Shown here piece by piece: positions 25,304-34,606 of a stretch of DNA of 64,000 nt. The notes under the pieces were generated by a model. That model made no database searches. It worked only from the letters and a program-made list of their open reading frames with translations, and was not told where the DNA came from. Numbering within the stretch: position 1 is the stretch's first letter; the number at the start of each line of letters is the position of its first letter. The position numbers were made by a program, and so were the translations under genes. The stretch covers positions 604,725 through 668,724 of the forward strand of contig JAFEAL010000005.1 in assembly GCA_018266435.1 (NCBI GenBank). Direction: 5' to 3'. This DNA is from Bacteroidota bacterium (GTDB lineage Bacteria > Bacteroidota > Bacteroidia > Cytophagales > Cyclobacteriaceae).

Positions 25304-27736
25304 ATGTATTCCACCGCCTTTCAAAAAGCCCTCGACTGGTTTTCCCAAAAGGGATGGAAGCCGTTCAGTTTTCAAACCGAAGCCTGGTATGCGTACTTAA
25401 ACGGAAAAAGCGGGCTGGTTAATGCGCCCACCGGAAGTGGCAAAACCTATTCATTGCTTGTTTCCATATTGCTGGAAGGAATTTTAACTAAAGAAAAGAA
25501 CACACTCCAATCCATTTGGATTGCACCCATCCGTGCACTTAGCAAAGAGATTGAACACTCAGCCATTGAAGCCGTTCAAGGATTGGAATCATTTTGGAAA
25601 GTAGGTGTGCGCACGGGCGACTCTTCGGTTAAACAAAAGCAACGGCAACTGGAGAAGCCGCCTGAGCTACTGATTACCACACCCGAGAGTTTACATTTGC
25701 TGCTCACTCAAAAAAACTATGACAAATATTTCAGCAGTTTAAAATCCATAGTTGTGGATGAGTGGCACGAACTCATTGGTTCTAAACGAGGAGTACTGGT
25801 AGAGCTTGCACTCTCGCGATTAAAGACCCTTTCGCCTAACCTGAAAATATGGGGCATTTCGGCCACCATCGGTAACATGCGACAATCGCTCCAGGTATTG
25901 CTCGGAAATAATTTTCAACTCAAAAATTTTACGACTGTAATATCTAAAACTGAAAAAAAGGTAGAGATAATTTCAGTACTGCCCGATGAAGTGCAGACGA
26001 TGCCCTGGGCCGGCCACGTGGGGATTGCTTTGTTGGAAAAAACCATTCCAATCATTTTAAACGGAAGAAGCACACTGATCTTTACTAACACACGATCCTT
26101 CGCTGAGATATGGTATCAAAAATTGCTCGACAAAGCGCCCGAACTTTCCGGGCAAATTGCCATGCACCATGGCTCAATCAGTGCTGAGTTGCGCAACTGG
26201 GTGGAAGACCAACTGCATGAAGGTAAACTGAAAGCGGTGGTTTGTACATCAAGTTTAGATCTTGGAGTTGATTTTCGCCCGGTGGAAACCATCATTCAGG
26301 TGGGTAGCCCCAAAGGAGTAGCACGGTTTCTTCAGCGGGCCGGGCGAAGCGGACATCAGCCCGATGCCGTAAGTAAAATTTATTTTTTGCCTACCAACAC
26401 ATTAGAACTCATCGAAGCGGCCGCCTTGCGCGATGCCATCGAAAAAAAAATTGTGGAAGACCGGGTTCCGTATTTGCGTTCGTTTGATGTATTGAGTCAG
26501 TACTTGATTACTCTGGCAGTCTCCGATGGATTTCGGCCCGATCAGATTTTGCAAGAGGTGAGGGGTACCAGCAGTTTTTCGTCCATTACCGATGACGAGT
26601 GGCTCTGGCTATTGAATTTTATTTCAACCGGTGGCCATGCGCTCACGGCTTATGATGAATACCGGAAAGTAACGGCCATGGAGGGATTATGGCGAGTAGA
26701 GAACAAGCGCATCGCTTACCGCCATCGTCTTTCCATCGGCACGATAGTGGGAGACAACTCACTGCTCATCAAGTTGCGAAGTAAATATTTAGGCTCAGTT
26801 GAAGAATACTTCATTTCAAGTTTGCACCCGGGCGATACGTTTTGGTTTGCCGGCCGAAGTTTGGAGTTAGTGCGTATCAAAGACATGGAAGCGCACGTTA
26901 AACTATCGAAAAAAAAATCGGGGCGTGTACCCTCCTGGCAAGGCGGCCGGATGCCGTTGTCATCACAGATGAGTGAGATGCTTCGTAATAAAATTGACGA
27001 AGCAGCCAATGAAAAAGAATGCGATGATGAAATGCGCTTTCTTCGGCCACTCATGAACTTGCAGCGTGAACTTTCACACCTACCGAAGCGAAATGAATTT
27101 TTGATCGAATATTTTCATACCGATGAGGGCTATCATGTGGTGATGTATCCATTTGAGGGAAGAAACGTGCACGAAGGTCTTGCAGCGCTGGTTGCCTACC
27201 GGCTGGCACAAATTAAACCGATTACGTTTTCACTCGCCATGAATGATTATGGGTTTGAACTGCTTTCCGATCAGGAAATTCCGATTTACGAAGCGGTTGA
27301 AACCGATGTGCTCAGCGAAGAAAATTTATCGAAAGAAATTCAGGCAAGTATTAACGCTACAGAAATGGCACGCAGGAAATTTCGCGACATCGCCACCATT
27401 GCCGGGTTGGTGTTCAAAGGATTTCCGGGTAAACCGATCAGAGAAAAACATTTGCAGTCATCGGCACAGTTGTTTTTTAATGTCTTTAACGAATACGATT
27501 CCACTAATTTACTTTTGCTGCAGGCTTACGAAGAAGTGATGGATTTTCAATTGGAAGAAACACGAATGCGTAAAGCACTGCAGCGCATCCATCAACAAAA
27601 AATTGTTATTAAGGAGCCTGTTCGCCCGACCCCCTTTGCCTTTCCCATAATGGTAGACCGGCTGAGTCGTGATAAACTCACCACCGAGTCAATGGAAGAC
27701 CGCATCATGAAAATGATGGTCCAGCACGAAAAATAA
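25304..27736 (+). CDS. Lhr-like DEXH helicase (ligase-associated DNA damage response type)
   Basis: An 810-residue superfamily 2 helicase. Walker A APTGSGKT (41-48), a DEWH box (VVDEWHEL, about 151), motif III (WGISATIG), motif V (TSSLDLGVDF) and motif VI (FLQRAGRSGH) are all intact; the C-terminal half (about 400-800) is the Lhr winged-helix and accessory region. This is the size and architecture of the bacterial helicase found beside an ATP-dependent DNA ligase, an exonuclease and the PdeM phosphoesterase. Those partners are not in this window: the next genes are a DUF2490 protein and a hydrolase. The promoter-like TTTCTTTG lies just before the ATG. A role in DNA repair is inferred from the family. 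Confidence 0.9.
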   Translation: MYSTAFQKALDWFSQKGWKPFSFQTEAWYAYLNGKSGLVNAPTGSGKTYSLLVSILLEGILTKEKNTLQSIWIAPIRALSKEIEHSAIEAVQGLESFWKVGVRTGDSSVKQKQRQLEKPPELLITTPESLHLLLTQKNYDKYFSSLKSIVVDEWHELIGSKRGVLVELALSRLKTLSPNLKIWGISATIGNMRQSLQVLLGNNFQLKNFTTVISKTEKKVEIISVLPDEVQTMPWAGHVGIALLEKTIPIILNGRSTLIFTNTRSFAEIWYQKLLDKAPELSGQIAMHHGSISAELRNWVEDQLHEGKLKAVVCTSSLDLGVDFRPVETIIQVGSPKGVARFLQRAGRSGHQPDAVSKIYFLPTNTLELIEAAALRDAIEKKIVEDRVPYLRSFDVLSQYLITLAVSDGFRPDQILQEVRGTSSFSSITDDEWLWLLNFISTGGHALTAYDEYRKVTAMEGLWRVENKRIAYRHRLSIGTIVGDNSLLIKLRSKYLGSVEEYFISSLHPGDTFWFAGRSLELVRIKDMEAHVKLSKKKSGRVPSWQGGRMPLSSQMSEMLRNKIDEAANEKECDDEMRFLRPLMNLQRELSHLPKRNEFLIEYFHTDEGYHVVMYPFEGRNVHEGLAALVAYRLAQIKPITFSLAMNDYGFELLSDQEIPIYEAVETDVLSEENLSKEIQASINATEMARRKFRDIATIAGLVFKGFPGKPIREKHLQSSAQLFFNVFNEYDSTNLLLLQAYEEVMDFQLEETRMRKALQRIHQQKIVIKEPVRPTPFAFPIMVDRLSRDKLTTESMEDRIMKMMVQHEK

Positions 27737-27804
27737 TACACACTCACCATTCATCTTTTTTATAGATCAATTTTAAAAGGAAAGTAATACTTTTGAGGTT
27801 TGTC

Positions 27805-28617
27805 ATGATCCACCACCGCTATTTCTTGTTTCTTCTTGCCCGAAGAACACCTGCTTTTGCCGCTATTATTATTTTATTGAGTAGCCTGTCGTCTGTGGCA
27901 CAAATTTCACCCCCCGGATTAGACGGAGCACGAAGTGTAAATTGGAATGCCATCGGGTTTACCCATCATTTTTCAAAAAAAATAAATTCATCGTTTTACT
28001 TCGGAGGGGAATACCAAAGTGATCCCACTACCGCGCAAATAAAAAAGCCTGGAATATTTGTACTTAACCAGGAAACGTATTGGAATTTTGCGAGCCGTTG
28101 GCAACTGGCATTTTGTGCCAGCTTCCGTAAAGAAGCGGTTTATCAGACTGCGGCACCTTATGATTTTGAAAACCCCGGATGGGCAAATGAAACAAGGTAT
28201 TATTTGCGTTTGTTTTACCGATACAAACGCGGGCGCTGGTCGTTTGCCCATTCATTCAGACCGGAGTACCGGGGATTTTATACCACTTCGTGGAATCAGT
28301 GGCCGGTCGTTCCCATACAATTGAGGTTCAGATTGAAACTGCAAACCACGTATGATTTAAAGTCGCATAATAATTCGCTGGTGGTAGCCAATGAGTGGCT
28401 GGAGGCTACCAATTATAATTCGTCTGTCATGCAGTGGGGCCAACTCACGTTTACCGAAGACCGGCTTTCCACGTACTTTCGTCATGCTTTTAAAAAACCC
28501 GATATGCTTTTTGATGCGGGCGTAATGCACCAGGTTTGGTTTGTTAACGGAGTGCATTACATTCCTTATCTGGCCTTTGATATTATTTTTCAAAACCCTT
28601 TCGGAAGAAAATCATGA
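27805..28617 (+). CDS. DUF2490 family outer-membrane protein
   Basis: A 270-residue protein with a signal peptide (FLFLLARRTPAFAAIIILLS..., cut near SVAQ) and a 12-strand-like barrel: SSFYFGGEYQSD, WQLAFCASFRKEAVY, RLFYRYKRGRWSFAHSFRPE and VPYLAFDIIFQ-type strands ending FGRKS. This is the DUF2490 pattern of Bacteroidota. The frame starts at a TTG twelve bases upstream; the ATG at 27805 is preferred. The stop overlaps the start of the next gene (ATGA), so the two are translationally coupled. The function of the family is unknown. Confidence 0.82.
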   Translation: MIHHRYFLFLLARRTPAFAAIIILLSSLSSVAQISPPGLDGARSVNWNAIGFTHHFSKKINSSFYFGGEYQSDPTTAQIKKPGIFVLNQETYWNFASRWQLAFCASFRKEAVYQTAAPYDFENPGWANETRYYLRLFYRYKRGRWSFAHSFRPEYRGFYTTSWNQWPVVPIQLRFRLKLQTTYDLKSHNNSLVVANEWLEATNYNSSVMQWGQLTFTEDRLSTYFRHAFKKPDMLFDAGVMHQVWFVNGVHYIPYLAFDIIFQNPFGRKS

Positions 28618-29606
28618 AACGAAAAATTATCTTCATCAGTTTTCCATTTTTAGTTTTGGTGGCCTTGTATTTTCTCGGCCCCGAACCCTCGCGCCCGGTG
28701 TTTGACGCAGCCATGCCGTCTGTTCCTCAACAACCGGCCGAACTGGAAAAATATGTAGCAACCCGTGAAAGCAAACACCAGCTCAAACCCGACAACGAAG
28801 CAAGGATTGTGTGGGCTGACAGTTCGAAGAATAAAACCAAGTATAGCGTAGTGTACCTTCACGGTTTTTCAGCCAGCGAAGAAGAAGGCAACCCGGTGCA
28901 TAGAGATTTCGCCAAAAAATTTGGATGCAATCTTTACCTGGCACGTTTGGCCGATCATGGAATTGATACAGTAGATCAACTGTTATACTTCACACCCGAT
29001 CGCTGGTGGCAAAGCAGCAAAGAAGCACTGGCCATTGGCAAAGCAATCGGTGAAAAGGTGATTGTGATGAGCACCTCTACAGGTGGTACAATGGCACTCA
29101 TGCTGGCGGCAGAATATCCGCAAGATGTTTTTGCGTTGATCAGCATGTCGCCAAATATTGCTATTAATGATCCCAACGCATGGCTGGCCAACAATCCGTG
29201 GGGCTTGCAGATAGCACGGTTAGTAATCGGAGGAAAGGAGCGGAGTTTTCCAAAAGATTCTGCCAAGGATAAATACTGGAATAATCCCTACCGGTTGGAG
29301 GCAGTGGTACAATTGGAAGAACTGCTCGAAGACAAAATGAACAGCGAAACATTCAGCAAAGTGAAATGCCCAAGTCTCACGCTCTATTATTATAAGAATG
29401 AAAAAGAACAAGACCCAACGGTGAAAGTGAGCGCCATGATTGAAATGAACAAACAACTTAGCACGCCCGATTCGCTGAAAGAAATGGTGGCGATACCAAA
29501 TGCCGGTGGACATGTATTGGGGTCGAGGATTGTATCAAAAGATATTCCTGCAGTGGAAATGGCGGCAGAGAAGTTTGCAAAAGAAAAATTAAAGATGCAG
29601 CAGTAA
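28614..29606 (+). CDS. Alpha/beta hydrolase, membrane-anchored or secreted
   Basis: A 330-residue hydrolase with an N-terminal hydrophobic helix (residues 4-22) serving as signal anchor. The core shows the oxyanion region VYLHGFSASEEE, a nucleophile elbow STSTGG (Ser155, with Ser in place of the usual first Gly), and a His in NAGGHVLGS. Carboxylesterase or lysophospholipase-like activity on the periplasmic side is a reasonable guess. It overlaps the DUF2490 gene by four bases, so both probably serve one process, perhaps lipid or envelope turnover, but no direct evidence exists. Confidence 0.85.
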   Translation: MKRKIIFISFPFLVLVALYFLGPEPSRPVFDAAMPSVPQQPAELEKYVATRESKHQLKPDNEARIVWADSSKNKTKYSVVYLHGFSASEEEGNPVHRDFAKKFGCNLYLARLADHGIDTVDQLLYFTPDRWWQSSKEALAIGKAIGEKVIVMSTSTGGTMALMLAAEYPQDVFALISMSPNIAINDPNAWLANNPWGLQIARLVIGGKERSFPKDSAKDKYWNNPYRLEAVVQLEELLEDKMNSETFSKVKCPSLTLYYYKNEKEQDPTVKVSAMIEMNKQLSTPDSLKEMVAIPNAGGHVLGSRIVSKDIPAVEMAAEKFAKEKLKMQQ

Positions 29607-29808
29607 GGGTAAAAGACTTAAAAATCAATTACCGGTTGGGCTATTCAAACCCAAGAAAATTTTTAGCAATTTTTTTGAAAGATTTACTCTATTCAATGCG
29701 GCTAGTAAAATGGTTATGCGTGGCGACAAAGATGTTTCTGCCGGGGTTTCTTTTGACCAGTTTTTTGAGTGCCCGGTTTCGGGCCATCAGGTAAGCTTAA
29801 TGAAATAA
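29605..29808 (+). other. Open stretch of unclear status between hydrolase and small-protein genes
   Basis: After the hydrolase stop, one forward frame stays open for 67 codons, ending in SFDQFFECPVSGHQVSLMK. There is no ATG in good position (the first is near 29711). The minus strand of 29689-29787 also has a 32-codon frame. Both could be remnants, or chance. A GCCCG-GTTT-CGGGC hairpin lies at 29771-29784. I claim no gene. Confidence 0.2.
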
Positions 29809-29818
29809 TAAAAAATAA

Positions 29819-29826
29819 TATCTTTG
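29819..29826 (+). promoter_or_regulatory. -7 box before the small protein gene
   Basis: TATCTTTG matches TAnnTTTG exactly, 17 bases before the ATG at 29844. No -33 element is evident. Confidence 0.5.
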
Positions 29827-29843
29827 TAGGCATATAAGAATCA

Positions 29844-30197
29844 ATGTCTTTACAAAAAGCCATAGTAGTAACAAAAGTTATCTTTTTAATTGCACTTATT
29901 GGTGTAGCCACTTTTTATGGTCAAAATTCTTTTGTAAAAAAAAGTATCGTCACCTCATTTTTAACTAAAGAAGGTTCGTGCAAAGGCAACACCGGGTCGC
30001 AGCCTATAAACGAAGAAGAAGTTAAACACGGGAATGCATCTGACCAGAGACAAAATAGTGACGAACGTGATTTGAATGATTTTTTTGCAACCTCCCTTTC
30101 TGCACAAAATACAAAAACTGATTTCACAGACTTATACCATCAATTTGGTTTTAAAGAAATTCATTTTGAGATAATTACACCTCCTCCAGAGGTTTGA
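29844..30197 (+). CDS. Small membrane-anchored protein of unknown function
   Basis: A 117-residue protein. Residues 7-25 form one hydrophobic helix after a Lys-rich start; the remainder is polar and acidic, with no recognised motif except a single Cys (SCKGNTGSQ), and it closes in a FEIITPPPEV tail. I do not recognise a family. It is probably a single-pass inner-membrane or secreted protein, likely real because it has an exact -7 box at the right distance. It precedes the SulP-carbonic anhydrase pair by 125 bases; no functional link can be claimed. Confidence 0.6.
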   Translation: MSLQKAIVVTKVIFLIALIGVATFYGQNSFVKKSIVTSFLTKEGSCKGNTGSQPINEEEVKHGNASDQRQNSDERDLNDFFATSLSAQNTKTDFTDLYHQFGFKEIHFEIITPPPEV

Positions 30198-30267
30198 ACC
30201 CTTTCGTTTCTCATCCTGACTCATAGGGTCACTTTTAATTTTTTTCATTATACAGACTGGGTGTGTG

Positions 30268-30283
30268 TAGTCGCCAACGACTA
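30268..30283. repeat. Short perfect hairpin upstream of the SulP gene
   Basis: TAGTCG-CCAA-CGACTA is a six-pair stem with a four-base loop, in the 125-base gap before the SulP transporter. It has no T-run, so it is not an ordinary terminator. Confidence 0.4.
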
Positions 30284-30322
30284 AGGCATTACCCATTATC
30301 ATTTTAACATTTAATTATCAAT

Positions 30323-31837
30323 ATGAATATAAAGTCATATTTAAGATATGATTTCCCAGCGGGAATTGTAGTCTTTTTGGTAGCGCTGCCTTTGTGTTTG
30401 GGTATTGCGTTGGCATCGGGCGTGCCGTTGTTTGCCGGAGTAATCAGTGGCATTATTGGCGGTATTGTTGTTGGTTTTTTAAGCGGTTCACCCTTGAGTG
30501 TTACAGGTCCGGCAGCCGGACTTGCTACAATTGTTTTAGCGGGTGTAAATGAGCTTGGTTTTGCTGCATTTTTGTGTGCAGTAGTCATGGCGGGTGGGAT
30601 GCAGATTTTAGCCGGCTATGCAAAGGCCGGAACATTGGGGCATTTTTTTCCATCGAGTGTGATTAAAGGCATGCTTGCGGGTATTGGTCTTATTCTTATT
30701 CTCAAGCAGTTGCCGCATGCAGTCGGCTATGATATGGACTTTGAAGGCGATGAAAATTTTTTGTATGCGGATGGTCAAAACACATTCAGCGATTTATTCA
30801 AAGCTTTGCACTACATAACTCCCGGGGCAGTTGTAATAAGTCTTCTATCGTTTTTTATATTGTCGGTATGGAATCATAATGTGTTGCAACGTTATAAATT
30901 TTTCAGAAAAATTCCCGCAGCATTAATCGTTGTGTTGATTGGAATTGTGCTCAACTTTATTTTTCAGCAAGCGTTTCCCTTCTTGGCTATTGAAGAAAAA
31001 CATTTGGTATCGGTACCGGTTCTTTCTTACGAAACATCGTGGCTGGAGTTTTTAACTTTTCCTGATTTTTCTCAGTTCTTCAATCAAAAAGTAATCCTTG
31101 CAGCATTTACCATTGCTGCGGTGGCAAGCCTTGAAACACTATTGAACATTGAGGCTACTGATAAACTCGACCAGTATCACCGGGTCACACCACTCGATCG
31201 CGAATTAAAAGCACAAGGTGTTGCCAATGTTCTTGCAGGATTGGTTGGAGGGTTGCCTGTTACTTCGGTAGTGGTGCGAAGTTCTGCCAACGTGCAAGCG
31301 GGCGGTCGCAGTAAAGCATCGGCCATTACACATGGCCTTATTTTGTTGTTGTCGGTGATGCTGATTCCGCAATTACTTCGGCTTATTCCGTTGTCGGCAT
31401 TGGCGAGTATTCTCATGGTTACAGGATATAAATTGTCCAAGCCCGTTTTGTTTAAAGAAATGTACCAAAACGGCCGGGCGCAGTTCATTCCTTTTGTTAT
31501 TACATTGGTTGCGATTGTGCTTACCAATCTTTTGCTTGGAGTGTTAGTTGGCCTGGTAGCTGCAATCTTCTTTATTTTAAAAACTAATTTTCAGCAAGCA
31601 TTCATTTTAGTAAATGACAACCGCCACTTTCTGCTCAAGTTCACTAAAGACGTTTCTTTTCTCCACAAATCAACCTTACGAAAATCATTTGAAAAAATTC
31701 CTGACGATGCCACGGTAACCATTGATGGTGCACAATCGCGCTTCATCGATCACGACATCCGTGAGATGATTAAAGATTATGTCGAAATATCCAAAACAAA
31801 AAATATCAGTGTGCAATTAAAATACTTAAGCTTATGA
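30323..31837 (+). CDS. SulP family anion transporter (probable bicarbonate or sulfate)
   Basis: A 504-residue inner-membrane transporter of the SLC26/SulP family. It opens with [27 protein letters not shown] in pieces, followed by the signature [14 protein letters not shown] and about 11 further helices; motif '[19 protein letters not shown]' is conserved. The C-terminus (about 430-504) is a reduced STAS-like domain ([17 protein letters not shown]). A carbonic anhydrase gene overlaps its stop by four bases, strongly suggesting the pair acts on inorganic carbon: BicA-type uptake with interconversion of CO2 and bicarbonate. Sulfate remains an alternative because substrate cannot be told from the sequence alone. 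Confidence 0.92.
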   Translation: MNIKSYLRYDFPAGIVVFLVALPLCLGIALASGVPLFAGVISGIIGGIVVGFLSGSPLSVTGPAAGLATIVLAGVNELGFAAFLCAVVMAGGMQILAGYAKAGTLGHFFPSSVIKGMLAGIGLILILKQLPHAVGYDMDFEGDENFLYADGQNTFSDLFKALHYITPGAVVISLLSFFILSVWNHNVLQRYKFFRKIPAALIVVLIGIVLNFIFQQAFPFLAIEEKHLVSVPVLSYETSWLEFLTFPDFSQFFNQKVILAAFTIAAVASLETLLNIEATDKLDQYHRVTPLDRELKAQGVANVLAGLVGGLPVTSVVVRSSANVQAGGRSKASAITHGLILLLSVMLIPQLLRLIPLSALASILMVTGYKLSKPVLFKEMYQNGRAQFIPFVITLVAIVLTNLLLGVLVGLVAAIFFILKTNFQQAFILVNDNRHFLLKFTKDVSFLHKSTLRKSFEKIPDDATVTIDGAQSRFIDHDIREMIKDYVEISKTKNISVQLKYLSL

Positions 31838-32484
31838 ACAATCGAGTCATTGAAGAATACAAACAACTATTGCTGCAAAACAAGGCGTGGGTAGAGCAGA
31901 AGACTTTAGAAGATGCTGATTTTTTTAAGAAACTATCGAAAATACAATCTCCTAAATTTTTGTGGATAGGTTGCTCTGACAGCCGCGTGCCTGCCAATGA
32001 AATTACAGGCACTAAGCCAGGCGAAGTATTTGTGCATCGAAATATTGCCAACATGGTGGTAAATACTGATATGAATTTGCTCAGTGTACTGGATTATGCC
32101 GTGAACGTGTTAACGGTAGAGCACGTTATCGTGTGCGGCCATTATGGATGCGGAGGGGTTCGTGCGGCTATGGGGCAGCAACAATATGGATTGATTGATA
32201 ATTGGATTCGGGATATTAAAGATGTGTACCGCACGCACTATGAGGAACTGGAGGCGATTGCCGATTTGACTGCCCGCGAAAATAGATTGGTTGAGCTTAA
32301 TGTAATCGAGCAAGTATATGATTTGAGTAAAACATCAATCATTCAAAGCGCGTGGAAAAAAAGGGGCGGTCCGTACATTCACGGTTGGGTGTATAACTTG
32401 GAAACCGGATTGATCAATGACCTCAACGTAACGTACCACAGTAACTCAGAGCTGCCTGCTTTTTATCGATTGATGATTGATTGA
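31834..32484 (+). CDS. can: Beta-class carbonic anhydrase
   Basis: A 216-residue enzyme for CO2 + H2O to bicarbonate + H+. The zinc ligands and dyad are visible: Cys47, Asp49, Arg51 in CSDSRVP, then His103 and Cys106 in CGHYGCGG. Length and spacing fit the beta class. Its ATG overlaps the stop of the SulP transporter (ATGA), so the two are translationally coupled. Cytosolic location is expected. Supply of bicarbonate to carboxylases or coupling to transport are both possible roles. Confidence 0.95.
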   Translation: MNNRVIEEYKQLLLQNKAWVEQKTLEDADFFKKLSKIQSPKFLWIGCSDSRVPANEITGTKPGEVFVHRNIANMVVNTDMNLLSVLDYAVNVLTVEHVIVCGHYGCGGVRAAMGQQQYGLIDNWIRDIKDVYRTHYEELEAIADLTARENRLVELNVIEQVYDLSKTSIIQSAWKKRGGPYIHGWVYNLETGLINDLNVTYHSNSELPAFYRLMID

Positions 32485-32560
32485 CCGAAATAATTTTTAT
32501 TTGTATTTCGTCTCCTGTGGATTTTACGATGTGTGGGCGGGTAACGAAACGATTGTTCAC

Positions 32561-32595
32561 TTTGCATCGTCCCCAAAAAAAGGAGACGATGCAAA
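32561..32595. repeat. Long hairpin between convergent genes (possible bidirectional terminator)
   Basis: TTTGCATCGTCCCC and GGAGACGATGCAAA form a 14-pair stem around seven A. One pair is C-A on the plus strand but G-U in the minus-strand RNA, so pairing is better there. It sits between the can stop and the convergent methyltransferase stop. No T tract follows directly, so the terminator role is tentative. Confidence 0.55.
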
Positions 32596-32618
32596 ACAAT
32601 AACAGTTCGCTTCTAACT

Positions 32619-33407
32619 TCAAACTCCCCGCTGCCTCAATACCTCAAACACTACCACAGCCGCAGCATTAGAAACATTCATGCTGTCAATTTTGCCGCGC
32701 ATGGGAATGATGATGTTGGCATCAGAATTTTTAGTCCAAGCTTCTGATAAACCTGTAGCTTCCGTGCCCATAACAATGGCCGTTGGCTGTGTAAAATCAA
32801 TTTGATGGTACGGCTTAGCCGATTGAAGCGATGTGCAAAAAATATGGATTTGATTTTTTTTCAGCCAATCAATAGTTTCTTCCGATGAGGCAGCCGCGAG
32901 TTGGTTGGTAAACACACAACCCACGCTTGAACGGATTACATTGGGGTTGTAAAAATCTGTTTGCAGATCGCAGATGATCACCGCATCTACGGCCGCTGCA
33001 TCGGCTGTGCGCAACATGGCACCCAGGTTGCCGGGTTTCTCCACGGACTCTAAAATCAACACAAGTGGATTTTTTTTTAGTTTGATTTCTGAAAGTAAAT
33101 GTGCTTTTTGCCCGGCCACGGCAATCAATCCGCCCGATCCTTCACGTACGGCAATTTTTTCAAATACTTCTGTTGAAACAGGAATGATGAGTTTGTCGTT
33201 TTTCAGTTTCTCCGGTAACTCATCAAATGAAATGATCTCGTCACAAAAAAAAATATTACCGATTTTATAACCGGCTTCAATGGCCCATTCAATCTCACGT
33301 TTTCCTTCAATGATAAAAAGTTTTTGTTTCCTGCGTTCGCGAGGTTTTTCCAGTGCCAACAGGCTTTTTATTTTTGGGTTTTGAAGGCTGGTGATTTTAA
33401 AATGCAT
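32619..33407 (-). CDS. SpoU/TrmH family RNA 2'-O-methyltransferase
   Basis: A 262-residue methyltransferase. It begins HFKITSLQNPKIKSLLALEKPRERR, read in parts, with the RNA-binding (L30e-like) N-domain to about 105. The knotted SPOUT catalytic domain follows: motif 1 VEKPGNLGAMLRTADAA, motif 2 PTAIVMGTEATGLSE and motif 3 MRGKIDSMNVSNAAAVVVFE. These bind S-adenosylmethionine; the substrate is probably rRNA (23S) 2'-OH. The open frame extends 28 codons further upstream, but the extension is low-complexity and the conserved start matches the ATG at 33407. It is convergent with can across the hairpin. Confidence 0.9.
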   Translation of the reverse strand: MHFKITSLQNPKIKSLLALEKPRERRKQKLFIIEGKREIEWAIEAGYKIGNIFFCDEIISFDELPEKLKNDKLIIPVSTEVFEKIAVREGSGGLIAVAGQKAHLLSEIKLKKNPLVLILESVEKPGNLGAMLRTADAAAVDAVIICDLQTDFYNPNVIRSSVGCVFTNQLAAASSEETIDWLKKNQIHIFCTSLQSAKPYHQIDFTQPTAIVMGTEATGLSEAWTKNSDANIIIPMRGKIDSMNVSNAAAVVVFEVLRQRGV

Positions 33408-33569
33408 GGCGCAAGATAACTGGAAACTTATTACCGGATGCTGAGAACTTGATACGGGTGGCAGAACAATTTGTAATCTGAAACTTGCCACTGGGTTGTC
33501 CCTCCTAAACCTGTGATTTTTTCACTAAAAATTATTCTTACCTTGCTTATTCAACAATAAACCTATTCT

Positions 33570-34397
33570 ATGAAAAGATTAATAATCATTCTGTTTTTAT
33601 CGGTTGCCTGGCAACTTAACGCACAAACTTTTGAAGGCACCATTAAATGGTCAATGAAAATGAATATTACTGATCCTGCCATGAAAGCCAAGATGGCAGA
33701 AGGTCAGCAAAAAATGCAAGACCCGGCCAACCAGGCCAAGATGAAAGAACTTCAGGAAAAAATGAAAGACCCACAGTTTAAGGCCATGATGGAAAACAAT
33801 CCGCAGATGAAAGCCATGATTGAAAAAATGGCACAAGGTGCATCGTCTGGTGATATGATGGGCAGCATGATGCCCAAAGGGATGACCGTTAGAATCAAAG
33901 GAGCAAACTCACTGACTACTACTGAAGGTGGAATGATGCCCGGAGATATACTTCATACGCCTGACAAATCTGTACTCATCGATCGGGAAAATAAAACGTA
34001 TAGCAACATGCCTTCGGGCAGCAGTTCTGACCAGACCGAAAGAACGAAACCAACCATTACCAAAACGTCTGAGACCGCTACCATCCTGGGGCATATTTGT
34101 TCAAAATATATAGTTACCCTTAATGAGCACGGTAAAACAATTACCTCTAATATCTGGACAACCACAGATTTTAAAGACATTGATATGAAAGCCTTTGCCC
34201 GGCAACGAATGGGTAAAGGTCAATCATTATTTTACGAAGGTGTAGAGGGAATGCCATTGAAGGTTGAGTCCATTGTGCCGCAGGGAAACATGATTATGGA
34301 AGTAGTTGACATCAAACGTGAGTCGCTTAGTTCTTCCTTGTTTACCATTCCCAGCGACTATAAAGAAACACAAGGTATGTTTGGAGGTGTGCGCTGA
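33570..34397 (+). CDS. DUF4412 family secreted protein with Met/Lys-rich helical insert
   Basis: A 275-residue exported protein with a signal peptide (IIILFLSVAWQLNAQ). The DUF4412 core (TFEGTIKWSM... and later LGHICSKYIVTL, SNIWTTTDF, VVDIKRESLSSSLFTIPSDY) is a periplasmic beta-rich lipocalin-like fold. Between its first strands, residues 30-82 hold a Met-rich insert with DPAMKAKM, DPANQAKM, DPQFKAMM and NPQMKAMI, four spaced DP/NP-x-M units reminiscent of STI1-like hydrophobic clamps. Stand-alone, followed by a strong terminator. Function unknown; holding hydrophobic partners is an inference from the insert only. Confidence 0.85.
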   Translation: MKRLIIILFLSVAWQLNAQTFEGTIKWSMKMNITDPAMKAKMAEGQQKMQDPANQAKMKELQEKMKDPQFKAMMENNPQMKAMIEKMAQGASSGDMMGSMMPKGMTVRIKGANSLTTTEGGMMPGDILHTPDKSVLIDRENKTYSNMPSGSSSDQTERTKPTITKTSETATILGHICSKYIVTLNEHGKTITSNIWTTTDFKDIDMKAFARQRMGKGQSLFYEGVEGMPLKVESIVPQGNMIMEVVDIKRESLSSSLFTIPSDYKETQGMFGGVR

Positions 34398-34404
34398 AAA
34401 AAAA

Positions 34405-34431
34405 AAAAACCGGTTATCGTACCGGTTTTTT
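34405..34431 (+). terminator. Terminator after the DUF4412 gene
   Basis: AAAACCGGT and ACCGGTTTT form a nine-pair stem with a six-base loop, followed by further T. The A-run before the stem lets it work on both strands. The 175 bases to 34606 hold no gene. Confidence 0.85.
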
Positions 34432-34606
34432 TATTTTTGCAGCAGCTATGAGCGTTTGGGCAATAACGTAACTGCCCACCACAGAGAGATCATTGCCCCA
34501 AGCATTGAAAATAGTTATCACCTGTAGAATTGTTTTTTTACCGTTTAACTACTGTTGGTAAGTTTCTATTAATTTATCGGTAACTTTTGTTATTCAATTT
34601 TTAGTT

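Noticed and set aside
29689-29787. 32-codon minus-strand ORF
   Set aside because: Too short, overlaps an open frame on the other strand, and lacks a promoter-like box.
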